From positions 2,274,001-2,338,000 of the forward strand of contig NZ_CP116346.1 of NCBI RefSeq assembly GCF_030254645.1: a stretch of DNA of 64,000 nucleotides. Direction: 5' to 3'. The notes below the pieces were generated by a model. That model was not told the DNA's origin, searched no databases, and was given only the letters and a program-made list of their open reading frames with translations. This stretch comes from Paucibacter sediminis (GTDB lineage: Bacteria; Pseudomonadota; Gammaproteobacteria; Burkholderiales; Burkholderiaceae_C). This document shows positions 52,235 through 60,903 of the stretch, in pieces; within the stretch, counting starts at the first letter, position 1, and each line of letters begins with the position of its first letter. The position numbers and the translations under genes were made by a program.

Positions 52235-52734
52235 GCGCTCAGCTCGCCGCCGCCTGGACGCCCGTGCCGGGCCCGCTGGCCCAGTTCGGGCTGCGCGCCA
52301 TGACGGTGCAGGACCTCGACGCCGTGCTGGCGATCGAGCTGCGCGCCTATCCCTTTCCCTGGTCGCGCGGCAACTTCATCGATTCACTGGCGGCCGGCTA
52401 TGGCGCCTTCGTCTGGCACGACAGCCTGGGCCAGTTGCAGGGCTATTTCCTCGCCATGAAGGGCGTGGACGAGCTGCACCTGCTCAACATCACCGTGCGC
52501 CCCGAGTACCAGGGGCGCGGCCTGGCGCGCCTGATGCTGGACGGGCTCAGCCACTGGGCGCGCGCCCAGGGGGCGCAGCAGATCTGGCTGGAGGTGCGCC
52601 AGAGCAATGCGCGCGCGCGCCAGGTCTATGCCCGCTACGGTTTTACCGAAGTGGGCCTGCGGCGTGCCTATTACCCGGCCGCAGGCGGGCAGCGCGAAGA
52701 CGCCATCGTGATGAACCTGGCGGTGCCCCAATGA
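52231..52734 (+). CDS. rimI: Ribosomal protein S18 alanine N-acetyltransferase
   Basis: 167 aa GNAT enzyme. The acetyl-CoA loop VRPEYQGRGLARLML is clear, as are the N-terminal AYPFPWSRGNFIDSL and the C-terminal YARYGFTEVGLRRAYYP segments typical of RimI. Overlaps tsaB and udg by four bases each, a common tsaB-rimI pairing. Confidence 0.93.
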   Translation: MSAQLAAAWTPVPGPLAQFGLRAMTVQDLDAVLAIELRAYPFPWSRGNFIDSLAAGYGAFVWHDSLGQLQGYFLAMKGVDELHLLNITVRPEYQGRGLARLMLDGLSHWARAQGAQQIWLEVRQSNARARQVYARYGFTEVGLRRAYYPAAGGQREDAIVMNLAVPQ

Positions 52735-53528
52735 GCTATTCGGAACGCCAGCAGGCCATGCTCGAGGCCATGGGCATCAAGGTCTGGACGGCCCCTCCCG
52801 CTGCCGCACCTACCGCACCCGCTGCCGCAAGCGCGGCCCCTCCGTCACCCGTTGCCGAGGCGCCGGTGCCGGTCGCTGCCGTGTTGCCGCCCATGCCGGT
52901 AGCGCCAGTTACGCCGCCCATACCTGCCGGTGCGCGCGAGCAGGCGATTGCCGCGATGGACTGGCCGGCGCTGCGCGAGAGCGTGGCCGGCTGCCGGGCC
53001 TGCGGCCTGTGCGAGGCGCGCAAGCAGACGGTGTTCGGCGTGGGCCATGAGCATGCGCACTGGATGGTGGTGGGCGAGGCGCCTGGCGAGCAGGAAGATC
53101 TGCAGGGCGAGCCCTTTGTCGGCCAGGCCGGCAAACTGCTCGACAGCATGCTGCGCGCGCTGGGCCTGGGCCGCGCCGAGGGCCCGCCGGAGCGACAGGT
53201 CTTCATCGCCAATACCCTGAAGTGCCGGCCGCCGCGCAACCGCAATCCCGAGCCCGCCGAGCTGGCCCAGTGCGAGCCCTATCTGAACCGCCAGATCGCC
53301 CTGGTGCAGCCGCGCATCATCCTGGCGATGGGGCGTTTTGCGGTGCAGTCGCTGCTGCGCAGCAATGAGCCGATCGGTAAATTGCGCGGGCGGGTGCACG
53401 AATACCAGGGCGTGCCCCTGATCGTGACCTACCATCCGGCCTATCTGCTGCGCAATCTGGTGGACAAGGCGCGTGCCTGGGAGGACTTGTGCCTGGCCGT
53501 GGACACCCTGCAGCAAGGCAAGACCTGA
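52731..53528 (+). CDS. Family 4 uracil-DNA glycosylase with iron-sulfur cluster
   Basis: 265 aa. After a short N-terminal stretch there is a Pro/Ala/Val-rich linker (about 21-66), then the glycosylase domain. The catalytic motif is GEAPGEQED (about 115-123), and the 4Fe-4S ligands are C88, C91, C165 and C181. The HPAYLLR motif (about 229-235) closes the active site. It removes uracil from DNA. The long low-complexity linker is common in betaproteobacterial members. Translationally coupled to rimI. Confidence 0.93.
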   Translation: MSYSERQQAMLEAMGIKVWTAPPAAAPTAPAAASAAPPSPVAEAPVPVAAVLPPMPVAPVTPPIPAGAREQAIAAMDWPALRESVAGCRACGLCEARKQTVFGVGHEHAHWMVVGEAPGEQEDLQGEPFVGQAGKLLDSMLRALGLGRAEGPPERQVFIANTLKCRPPRNRNPEPAELAQCEPYLNRQIALVQPRIILAMGRFAVQSLLRSNEPIGKLRGRVHEYQGVPLIVTYHPAYLLRNLVDKARAWEDLCLAVDTLQQGKT

Positions 53529-53553
53529 CACCGAGCTGAGGAGGCGAGGCCAC

Positions 53554-55905
53554 ATGAAGGGCTGGGAACTGCTGCCAAGTGCCGCGACCCGCGTGGATGC
53601 GAGCGGCGCCATCCTCGAACGCAATGCGCAGTTTCTCCAGCTCAGCCAGGGGCAGACCGGCTGGAGCTGGCTGCGCCCCGAGGCCGAGGCGCAGCTGCGC
53701 GCGCAATGGCCGCAGCCGCAGGACTTCGAGCTCGAGCTGCAGACCGGAGCCAGCGCGCCGACCTGGCTGAGCTGCCGCTCGCGCTGGGATGCCGAGGGCG
53801 CCAGCCATGTCTGCCTCTGGACCGATATCTCGGCCAGCAAGCGCGCCCAGCTGCGCGCGCAGGACCAGGCCGCGCAGCTGCGCCTGATGGCCGACAACGT
53901 GCCGGTGCTGATCGCGCTCTACGACGCCAAGACCGACCAATGCCTGTTCGCCAACCGCGGCTATGCGCGCATGTTCGGCCTGGACGAGCAGAGCATCCTC
54001 GGCCGCACCTTTGCCGAGGTGATCGGCGAGGCCGCTGCCAAGGAGATCCAGCCCCATGTGGACCGCGTGCTGCAGGAGCAGGTGGCGGTGGTGTACGAGC
54101 GCAAGATCGAGAGCCCGAACGCCGCGCCGCGCTGGATCGAGGTGAACCTGATCCCGCATCTGGACGGCAAGGGCGAGTCGCGCGCCAGCTTCGTGCTGAT
54201 CGCCGACATCACGCGGCACCGCGTCGCCGAGATCGCGGTGCGCGAGTCCGAGGAGCGCATGGCCAAGTTCATGCACGCCTCGGTGGAGGGCATCGTGTTC
54301 CACCGCGACGGCGTCATCACCGATGCCAACGCGCCGCTGTGCCAGCTGGTGGGCTACACCCTGGCCGAGCTGCTGGGCCGCTCGGCGCTGGCCCTGGTGG
54401 CGCCCGACCAGCTGCACAAGGTCAGCCAGGTGATGGGCAAGAGCGAGGAGACGCGCTACGAGACGGCGGTGCAGCACAAGGATGGCAGCCGCATCGACGT
54501 GGAATTCATCGTGCGCACGCTCTGGCGCGGCGGCGAGAAGCTGCGCATGACCATCGTGCGCGACATCCGCGAGCGGCTGGCGGCGCAGCAGCGCATGCAC
54601 CACCTGGCGCATCACGATGCGCTCACCGGCCTGCTGAATCGCGGCGCCTTCCTCGACCGGCTGCGCGAGCGCCTGCTGACGGCGCGCCGCGACGCGCAGA
54701 AGCTCGCCCTGCTGTTCATCGACCTCGACAACTTCAAGCGCGTCAACGATTCGCTGGGCCATCTGGAGGGCGACCAGGTGCTGCGCACCGTGGCCGACCG
54801 CATCGGCGCCTGCCTGCGCGCCACCGACACGGTGGGGCGCTTCGGCGGCGACGAGTTCGTGGTGCTGCTCGACGAGGTGTCGGGCCGCGAGGACGTGCAT
54901 GTGGTGCTGATCGCGCTGCTGAGCGTGGTGGAGGTGCCGGTGCGCGCCGATGGCCGCGACCTCTCGGTCACGCCCTCGATCGGCGTGGCGATGTTCCCCG
55001 AGCATGGCGACAGCCCCGAGGAATTGCTGCAGCACGCCGACACCGCCATGTACCTGGCCAAGTCCAGCGGCCGCGCCACCTACGAATTCTTCGAGCCCTC
55101 GATGGCGGCCAACGCCTATGCCGACCTGGTGCTGGAGAGCGAGCTCGCGCATGCGATTGCGCGCGACGAGTTCGCGCTCTACTACCAACCCCAGGTGGAT
55201 GCGCGCACCGGCGCGCTCACCGGCGCCGAGGCCCTGCTGCGCTGGCAGCATCCGCAGCGCGGCCTCTTGAGCCCTGAGGCCTTCATCATGGTGGCCGAGC
55301 GGCATCGCCTGATGCTGCCGCTGGGCGAATGGGTGATGCGCGAGGCGGCGCGCCAGGCGCGCATCTGGCACGAGACGGGCGTGGCCGAGGTGCCGATCGC
55401 GGTGAACCTCTCCAGCATGCAGTTCCGCCTCGCCAGCTTTGCGCGCTCGGTGGCCACGGTGCTGGAGCAGGCCGGCGTGCCGGGCACCTGGCTGGAGCTG
55501 GAGCTCACCGAGCGCATGCTCACCGAAGACTTGAGCGGCGTGCCCGAGACGCTCGCCAGCCTGCGCGCCCTGGGCCTGCACATCTCGGTGGACGATTTCG
55601 GCACCGGCTACACCTCGCTCTCGCACCTGACTCTGCTGCCGCTGGACAAGCTCAAGATCGACCAGAGCTTCGTCGCCGGCCTGCCCGACGACGAGGGCTC
55701 GGTGGCCATCACCCGCGCGATGCTGCAGATGGCCAAGGGCCTGGGCCTGCGCGTCAGCGCCGAGGGCGTGCGCAGCAGCGCGCAATGGGAAGCGCTGGCG
55801 CTGTGGGGTTGCGACGAGGTGCAGGGCGAGGCGATCGGCGCGCCGATGTCGGCGGCGGCCTTCGAGGCCTGGCTGCGCGGCCGCGTTTCTACAATCGGGG
55901 CATGA
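53554..55905 (+). CDS. PAS-GGDEF-EAL cyclic-di-GMP signalling protein
   Basis: 783 aa, no membrane segment, so probably cytosolic. N-terminal sensory part with at least two PAS-like domains (about 105-220, 235-345), then a GGDEF domain (intact GGDEF at 431-435, with the inhibitory-site RXXD five residues before it) and an EAL domain (about 525-775). EAL catalytic signatures GAEALLRW, AVNLSS, ELTERM, DDFGTGYTS and KIDQSF are all present. So both c-di-GMP synthesis and breakdown are possible; which dominates cannot be judged. The input ligand is unknown. GGAGGCGAGG precedes the ATG. Ends overlapping the methyltransferase start. Confidence 0.92.
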   Translation: MKGWELLPSAATRVDASGAILERNAQFLQLSQGQTGWSWLRPEAEAQLRAQWPQPQDFELELQTGASAPTWLSCRSRWDAEGASHVCLWTDISASKRAQLRAQDQAAQLRLMADNVPVLIALYDAKTDQCLFANRGYARMFGLDEQSILGRTFAEVIGEAAAKEIQPHVDRVLQEQVAVVYERKIESPNAAPRWIEVNLIPHLDGKGESRASFVLIADITRHRVAEIAVRESEERMAKFMHASVEGIVFHRDGVITDANAPLCQLVGYTLAELLGRSALALVAPDQLHKVSQVMGKSEETRYETAVQHKDGSRIDVEFIVRTLWRGGEKLRMTIVRDIRERLAAQQRMHHLAHHDALTGLLNRGAFLDRLRERLLTARRDAQKLALLFIDLDNFKRVNDSLGHLEGDQVLRTVADRIGACLRATDTVGRFGGDEFVVLLDEVSGREDVHVVLIALLSVVEVPVRADGRDLSVTPSIGVAMFPEHGDSPEELLQHADTAMYLAKSSGRATYEFFEPSMAANAYADLVLESELAHAIARDEFALYYQPQVDARTGALTGAEALLRWQHPQRGLLSPEAFIMVAERHRLMLPLGEWVMREAARQARIWHETGVAEVPIAVNLSSMQFRLASFARSVATVLEQAGVPGTWLELELTERMLTEDLSGVPETLASLRALGLHISVDDFGTGYTSLSHLTLLPLDKLKIDQSFVAGLPDDEGSVAITRAMLQMAKGLGLRVSAEGVRSSAQWEALALWGCDEVQGEAIGAPMSAAAFEAWLRGRVSTIGA
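55890..55895 (+). promoter_or_regulatory. Candidate -10 hexamer of the MidA-type gene
   Basis: TACAAT inside the 3' end of the GGDEF-EAL gene, ending 6 bases before the next ATG. Suggests a separate leaderless message for the methyltransferase. Confidence 0.35.
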
Positions 55906-56993
55906 GCAAAGAAGTCCAGACCTCGCCCGAGCTAGCCGCCCTGATCCAGCGCGAGATCGAACAAGCCGGGGGTTATCTGCCCTTCGATCGCTTCATGGCC
56001 CTGGCGCTCTACGCGCCGGGCCTCGGTTATTACGCCAACCAGCGCCAGAAGTTCGGCCTGATGCCCGACAGCGGTTCTGACTTCGTCACCGCCCCCGAGC
56101 TCTCGCCGCTGTTCGGGCGCGCCCTGGCCGCGCAGGTGGCGCAGGCGCTGGAGGCGAGCGGCAGCGACGAGGTCTGGGAGTTCGGCGCCGGCACCGGCGC
56201 GCTGGCGGCGCAATTGCTGGAGGCGCTGGGCGAGCGCGTGCGGCGCTACCGCATCGTCGACCTGTCCGGCACGCTGCGCGCGCGCCAGGCCGAGCGCCTG
56301 CAGCCCTGGGCGCACAAGCTCGAGTGGCTGGACCAGCTGCCGGCGCGCATGCAGGGCGTGGTGCTCGGCAACGAGGTGCTGGACGCGATGCCGGTGCAGC
56401 TGCTGAGTTTTGATGGCCACACCTGGTGCGAGCGCGGTGTCGTGGCCGAAGGGTCAGGTCTTGCCTTTGCCGACCGGCCCAGCGCGCTGCGCCCGCCGCT
56501 GCACGAGCACATGCTGCCCGGCACCGTCACCGAGATCCACCCGCAGGCTGAGGCCTTTGTGCGCACCCTGGCCGAGCGGCTCGACCGCGGCGCGATCTTC
56601 CTGATCGACTACGGCTTCCCCGAGCGCGAGTACTACCACCCGCAACGCCTGGGCGGCACCCTGATGTGCCACCACGAGCACCGCGCCGATGGCGACCCGC
56701 TGGCCCTGGTGGGGCTCAAGGACATCACCGCCCATGTCAACTTCACGGGCGTGGCGCTGGCCGGCCAGGAGGCCGGGCTCAGCGTGCTGGGCTACACCAG
56801 TCAGGCGCATTTCCTCATCAACTGCGGCCTGGTCGAGCTGATGGCCGCGGCCGAGCTGCCGCAGCGCGTGATGGCGCACAAGCTGATCGCCGAGCATGAG
56901 ATGGGCGAGCTCTTCAAGGTGATCGGCTTCGCCGCAGGCGAGCCCTTCGATGCCCTGGGCTTTGCGCAGGGCGATCGCAGCCACACGCTCTAG
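55902..56993 (+). CDS. SAM-dependent methyltransferase, MidA/NDUFAF7 family
   Basis: 363 aa. Conserved features: N-terminal PFDRFMALALYAPGLGYY, DFVTAPELSPLFG, SAM-binding EFGAGTGALA and LGNEVLDAMPVQLL. In mitochondria the family methylates a complex I subunit; bacterial substrates are uncertain. Its last 4 bases overlap the convergent PEP-CTERM gene. A complex-I-like NDUFA9 protein is encoded 3 kb away, which may be coincidence. Confidence 0.9.
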   Translation: MSKEVQTSPELAALIQREIEQAGGYLPFDRFMALALYAPGLGYYANQRQKFGLMPDSGSDFVTAPELSPLFGRALAAQVAQALEASGSDEVWEFGAGTGALAAQLLEALGERVRRYRIVDLSGTLRARQAERLQPWAHKLEWLDQLPARMQGVVLGNEVLDAMPVQLLSFDGHTWCERGVVAEGSGLAFADRPSALRPPLHEHMLPGTVTEIHPQAEAFVRTLAERLDRGAIFLIDYGFPEREYYHPQRLGGTLMCHHEHRADGDPLALVGLKDITAHVNFTGVALAGQEAGLSVLGYTSQAHFLINCGLVELMAAAELPQRVMAHKLIAEHEMGELFKVIGFAAGEPFDALGFAQGDRSHTL

Positions 56994-57814
56994 CGCCGGC
57001 GTCGCGCCAGACCGGCCGCCAGCAAGGCCATCCCGGCCAGGGCCAGCGAGGCGGGCTCGGGTACCTGCAGTCCGCCACCGCCAAAGGTCAGCCCGCCCAC
57101 GGCATCGATCTCATTGTCGCCATCGCGCACCACGGCGCCCGGCCCACCCCAGGTGACTGACGCATATCGGAAAGTGGCGGCAGTCGGCAATTGGTAGACC
57201 GCCACGAAACCGTCGGCCACATTCGCACCCGGCGACCAGCCATCACCGTAGACGTGCACGAGCTGGGCCTGCACCCAGTCTGCATCGAGGGCATCGGGGT
57301 CGTTCGACAACCAGGCGGTGTTCTCCAGCACCTCGCCGGGCACGGGGCCATGGTCCACAAAGACGAACACGGCCAGTTGATTGGCCTGCCCGCCCAGATC
57401 CCAGATCAGGCCCTGCGAGGGCCGTCCGCCCGATGCCCCGCCCACGTTGCCGCCGTTGCCAGCGTCTTGCACCCAGGCGAAGTCGCGCGCGTTGGCATTC
57501 GCCGCCGCCGAACCCGCGCCGTTGTAGGCCCCCAGCGTGGTGGGGTCGGTGCCGGTGCCAAAACCGTCCGCGCCCTTGACATAGCTGCCGAGATTGAAGC
57601 CGCTGGGGTCGCTCCAGCCGCCGTTCTCGATGCAAGTGACGTTGGGGTTGATGCCCAGGCCGATGAAGGTGCTCACGGTGGCGCCGAACACCGGCGCACC
57701 CACGGCGTCAGCGGGGTTGGTGAGGCAGGGTCCGGCGATGGCCGCCGAGCTGAGGCCCAAACCAAGCGCGACGCCGGCCAGGGCGCTGAGACGACGGTAT
57801 GCAGCATTCATCAT
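56990..57814 (-). CDS. PEP-CTERM sorting-domain protein
   Basis: 274 aa. Signal peptide (MMNAAYRRLSALAGVALGLGLSSAAIAG) and a Gly/Asn/Ala-rich exported body with two cysteines early on (C31, C61). The C-terminus has the complete PEP-CTERM signal: VPEPAS, a hydrophobic stretch and LARRRR. Such proteins are processed by an exosortase and often associate with exopolysaccharide. No exosortase gene is in the window. The body itself matches no function I recognise. The 157 bases upstream, to cca, hold no gene; no firm promoter was found. Confidence 0.88.
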   Translation of the reverse strand: MMNAAYRRLSALAGVALGLGLSSAAIAGPCLTNPADAVGAPVFGATVSTFIGLGINPNVTCIENGGWSDPSGFNLGSYVKGADGFGTGTDPTTLGAYNGAGSAAANANARDFAWVQDAGNGGNVGGASGGRPSQGLIWDLGGQANQLAVFVFVDHGPVPGEVLENTAWLSNDPDALDADWVQAQLVHVYGDGWSPGANVADGFVAVYQLPTAATFRYASVTWGGPGAVVRDGDNEIDAVGGLTFGGGGLQVPEPASLALAGMALLAAGLARRRR

Positions 57815-57971
57815 GACGAACTCCAGACGCTGTTGAGATAAGCGACCATGCCTGTGCAGGGTCACGCATAAAGCGCGCCAGCATGACAAGTGTTTGATTT
57901 GATGACGAGTTGTCAGGGGCGATGCAACAAGCGGCGTGACGCTGTAAATATTCCCGACGCCGACCTTGCGC

Positions 57972-59201
57972 TCATGTCTGGGCCATGGCGGCCAGCGCCG
58001 CCAGCCGCGCCCTGGCAATTGCCGCGCCGATCTGCGGCCCCTTGAGACCCTGCGCCAACGCCGCCGCGCTGAGTTCGGCCTGGTTGAGCCCCTGCAGGCA
58101 GCGCAGATCGGCGAGCAGCTTGGGGCGCTGCGGATAGGGCCGGTCTTGCAGCCCCAGGCGGCCGCGCGCATCGCATTCGCAGGCCAAGAGCAGCTCGGCA
58201 AAGCGCTCGGGGCGGCGCAGCGCGTCGCAGCGCTCCAACAGGTTCAGCCGCGCCTGCGGCGTGAAGGACAGGCTCTGGTGCACATGGGTGTGCTCGCGCG
58301 TCATCAGCTCGGCCAGTTCGCGGCAGTCGCTCGGCACGCGCCAGCGTTCGCTGACGCGCCGCGTTAGCGGCAGGCCACGGCTCTCGTGGGCGATGTGACG
58401 TGGCAGCGCCTCGGTGGGCGTGAGGCCCTTGCCGAGGTCGTGGCACAGGCAGGCATAGCGCACCGTCAGCGGCGCGGCCAGCGCGGCGCAGCGGTCCAGC
58501 ACCATCAGCATGTGCGTTCCGGTGTCGATCTCGGGGTGGTGCTGCGCGGGCTGCGGCACGCCGAAGAGGCGGTCCAGCTCGGGCAGCAGGCGTGCCAGCG
58601 CGCCGCAGGCGCGCAGCACCTCCAGCATGCGCGAGGGCTCAGCTTCCATCAGGCCGCGCGCGAACTCCTGCCAGATGCGTTCGGCCACCAGCGCATCGAC
58701 CTCGCCGGCGGCCACCATCGCGCGCATCAGCGCAAGCGTCTCGGGCGCCACCGTGAAGTCCCGGTAGCGCGCCGCAAAGCGCGCCAGCCGCAGGATGCGC
58801 ACCGGGTCCTCGGCAAAGGCCGGCGAGACATGGCGCAAGACCTTGTCCTTGAGGTCCCGCTGGCCGCCATAGGGGTCGATGAGTTGGCCGGCCGCGTCCT
58901 CGGCCATCGCGTTGATGGTTAGATCGCGGCGCGCCAGGTCCTGCTCCAGCGTGACCTCGGGGGCGGCGTGGAAGGCAAAGCCATGGTAGCCCGGCGCGGT
59001 CTTGCGCTCGGTGCGGGCGAGCGCGTATTCCTGCTTGGATTCCGGGTGCAGAAACACCGGGAAGTCCTTGCCCACCGGCTGGTAGCCCAGGGCCAGCAGT
59101 TCCTCGGGCCGGGCGCCGACGATGACCCAGTCGATGTCGGCCACCGGGCGGCCCAGCAGGGCGTCGCGCACCGCGCCGCCGACCTTGTAGATCTGCATCA
59201 T
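57972..59201 (-). CDS. cca: CCA tRNA nucleotidyltransferase with HD domain
   Basis: 409 aa from the first of two adjacent ATGs. Class II nucleotidyltransferase signature [21 protein letters not shown] with the metal-binding DXD (DID), DLTINAM, and [11 protein letters not shown]. The C-terminal HD domain (CHDLGKG, about residue 255) adds phosphohydrolase activity, as in bacterial multifunctional Cca. Adds or repairs the 3' CCA of tRNAs. Followed upstream on the same strand by the GST gene. Confidence 0.95.
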   Translation of the reverse strand: MMQIYKVGGAVRDALLGRPVADIDWVIVGARPEELLALGYQPVGKDFPVFLHPESKQEYALARTERKTAPGYHGFAFHAAPEVTLEQDLARRDLTINAMAEDAAGQLIDPYGGQRDLKDKVLRHVSPAFAEDPVRILRLARFAARYRDFTVAPETLALMRAMVAAGEVDALVAERIWQEFARGLMEAEPSRMLEVLRACGALARLLPELDRLFGVPQPAQHHPEIDTGTHMLMVLDRCAALAAPLTVRYACLCHDLGKGLTPTEALPRHIAHESRGLPLTRRVSERWRVPSDCRELAELMTREHTHVHQSLSFTPQARLNLLERCDALRRPERFAELLLACECDARGRLGLQDRPYPQRPKLLADLRCLQGLNQAELSAAALAQGLKGPQIGAAIARARLAALAAMAQT

Positions 59202-59215
59202 GGTCGGCGCCGGGC

Positions 59216-59917
59216 TCAGCGCAACTGCCCCTGCGGCCCGCCGGAGACGCGGTAGGGCTCGTCGTCGGCGATGAAATCCTGCTCGGCCAGCGCGTCGGCC
59301 ACCCAGGCGGCCACGGCGGGATGGGCCTGCATGGCGGCCAGGTAGCGCTGGCAGGGCTCGGACATGGGCAAGCCATAGCGTGTGATGCGCATCACCACCG
59401 GCGCGAAATAGGCGTCGGCGGCACTGAACGCGCCGAACAGGAAGGGCCCGCCGCTGGCCGCCAGCGCCTCTTCCCAGGCGGCCTGCATGCGCGCCAGGTC
59501 GGCGCGCAGCTTGGGCTCGCTGGCGAGCAGGCGCTGGCCCACCGCGCTCAGGTCGGCCTCGATATTCATCGGGCAGAGGCCGCGCAGGCTGCCGAAGCCG
59601 GCATGCATCTCGGCGCACAGGCTACGTGCGCGCGCGCGCTGGCGTGCATCGCGCGGCCAGATCGCCAGCTCGGGGTGGCGATCGGCAATCGTCTCGGTGA
59701 TGGCCAGGGTGTCCCAGACGGCGAAGCCGTCGTCGTCCAGCAGCACCGGCACCTTGGCGGCCGGCGTGACCTCGGCCATGGCCTGGTAGAAGCTGGAGCC
59801 GGGCGTGAAATCGAAGCGCAGCTTGCGCTCGCTGAAGGGGATGTCGAAGGCCTTCAGCAGCACCCAGGGGCGCATCGACCAGGACGAGTAGTTCTTGTTG
59901 CCGATCACGAGTTGCAT
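59216..59917 (-). CDS. Glutathione S-transferase family protein
   Basis: 233 aa. N-terminal thioredoxin-like domain with [10 protein letters not shown] (a serine type active site around residues 10-14) and [11 protein letters not shown]-terminal helical domain. AAGGAG lies 8 bases ahead of the ATG. Substrate unknown. Lies 14 bases ahead of cca on the same strand. Confidence 0.87.
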   Translation of the reverse strand: MQLVIGNKNYSSWSMRPWVLLKAFDIPFSERKLRFDFTPGSSFYQAMAEVTPAAKVPVLLDDDGFAVWDTLAITETIADRHPELAIWPRDARQRARARSLCAEMHAGFGSLRGLCPMNIEADLSAVGQRLLASEPKLRADLARMQAAWEEALAASGGPFLFGAFSAADAYFAPVVMRITRYGLPMSEPCQRYLAAMQAHPAVAAWVADALAEQDFIADDEPYRVSGGPQGQLR

Positions 59918-59946
59918 GGGGGATGTTGCTCCTTGTTGTGAGTGGT

Positions 59947-60903
59947 TCAGCGATGCGCGCCGCGGCGCAGCACGTCCATCTTGCTGACGCCGTGGCGCAG
60001 ATAGGCCGCGGCGATGGGCTCCACGGCGTGGGCCTGGATGCCCAGTTCGGCCAGGCCGGGCAGGGTGCCGCTGGCGATATTGGGCACCTCCATCGAGGCC
60101 AGGTTGTCGCGCGACATCATGGGCTCGCCCGGCAGGCTTTCCATCAGCAGGGCCTGCGCCTTCGCCAGCACGGCGGGCAGGGGCAGCACGCGGCGTTCGT
60201 GGCCGCTCAGGCGGCCGGCCAGCTTCACCAGCTCGCCCAGGCGCAGCACCTGCGGGCCGGCCAGCTCGTAGGTCTTGCCGATGGTGCCGCGGTCCTGCAT
60301 GCAGCGCAGGATGGCGGCCGCCACGTCCTCCACCCAGACCGGCTGGAACTGCGCGTCCGCACCCGCCAGCGGCATCAGCGGGAACCAGGCTTGCAGGGCC
60401 GCGAACAGATTGAGGAACTGGTCGTCGGCGCCAAAGATCACCGAGGGCCGCAGCAGCGTGAGATCGAGCTCGGCCGCCGCTTCCTGCAGCACCGCCTCGC
60501 CGCGCGTCTTGGAGCGCAGATAGCGCGAGGGCGCGGCCGGCCCCACGCCCAGCGCGCTGACATGGATGAGGCGGCGCACGCTGGCTTCCCGGCAGGCCGC
60601 CGCCAGGGTGCGCGGCAGCTGCACATGGGCGCGCTCGAAGGCGGCCTCGTCGCCCTGCAGGATGGCCACCAGATTGACCACCAGATCCTGACCCCGCAGC
60701 AGCTGCGTGAGCTGTGCCGCGTCGTGCACATCGGCCTCGATCATGTCGAGGCCGGGCAGCACCTGCAGGCCGCGGTGCGCGGCCGGGCGCCGGCTTGGCA
60801 CCGTGATGGCCGCGGCGCCGCCATGCTGACGCACCAATTGCTCGCACAAGGCACGGCCGACAAAGCCGCTGCCGCCTAGGATCAAGATCTTGTTGGGGGT
60901 CAC
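59947..60903 (-). CDS. NAD(P)-binding extended SDR, complex I NDUFA9-like
   Basis: 318 aa from a GTG start that overlaps the lytic transglycosylase stop (GTGA). Rossmann motif ILGGSGFVGRALCEQL, and family segments DLVVNLVAI, IHVSALG and LRPSVIFG. The Tyr-X3-Lys of SDR enzymes is seen as YLRSK. Bacterial homologues are named after the NDUFA9 subunit of complex I but no role in respiration is proven. It could act on a sugar nucleotide or a quinone-related substrate. Confidence 0.85.
   Translation of the reverse strand: MTPNKILILGGSGFVGRALCEQLVRQHGGAAAITVPSRRPAAHRGLQVLPGLDMIEADVHDAAQLTQLLRGQDLVVNLVAILQGDEAAFERAHVQLPRTLAAACREASVRRLIHVSALGVGPAAPSRYLRSKTRGEAVLQEAAAELDLTLLRPSVIFGADDQFLNLFAALQAWFPLMPLAGADAQFQPVWVEDVAAAILRCMQDRGTIGKTYELAGPQVLRLGELVKLAGRLSGHERRVLPLPAVLAKAQALLMESLPGEPMMSRDNLASMEVPNIASGTLPGLAELGIQAHAVEPIAAAYLRHGVSKMDVLRRGAHR

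Noticed and set aside
52791-52928. Pro/Ala-rich stretch in the uracil-DNA glycosylase as a sign of a frameshift
   Set aside because: The frame is continuous from the ATG coupled to rimI to the catalytic domain, and such linkers are usual in betaproteobacterial members.
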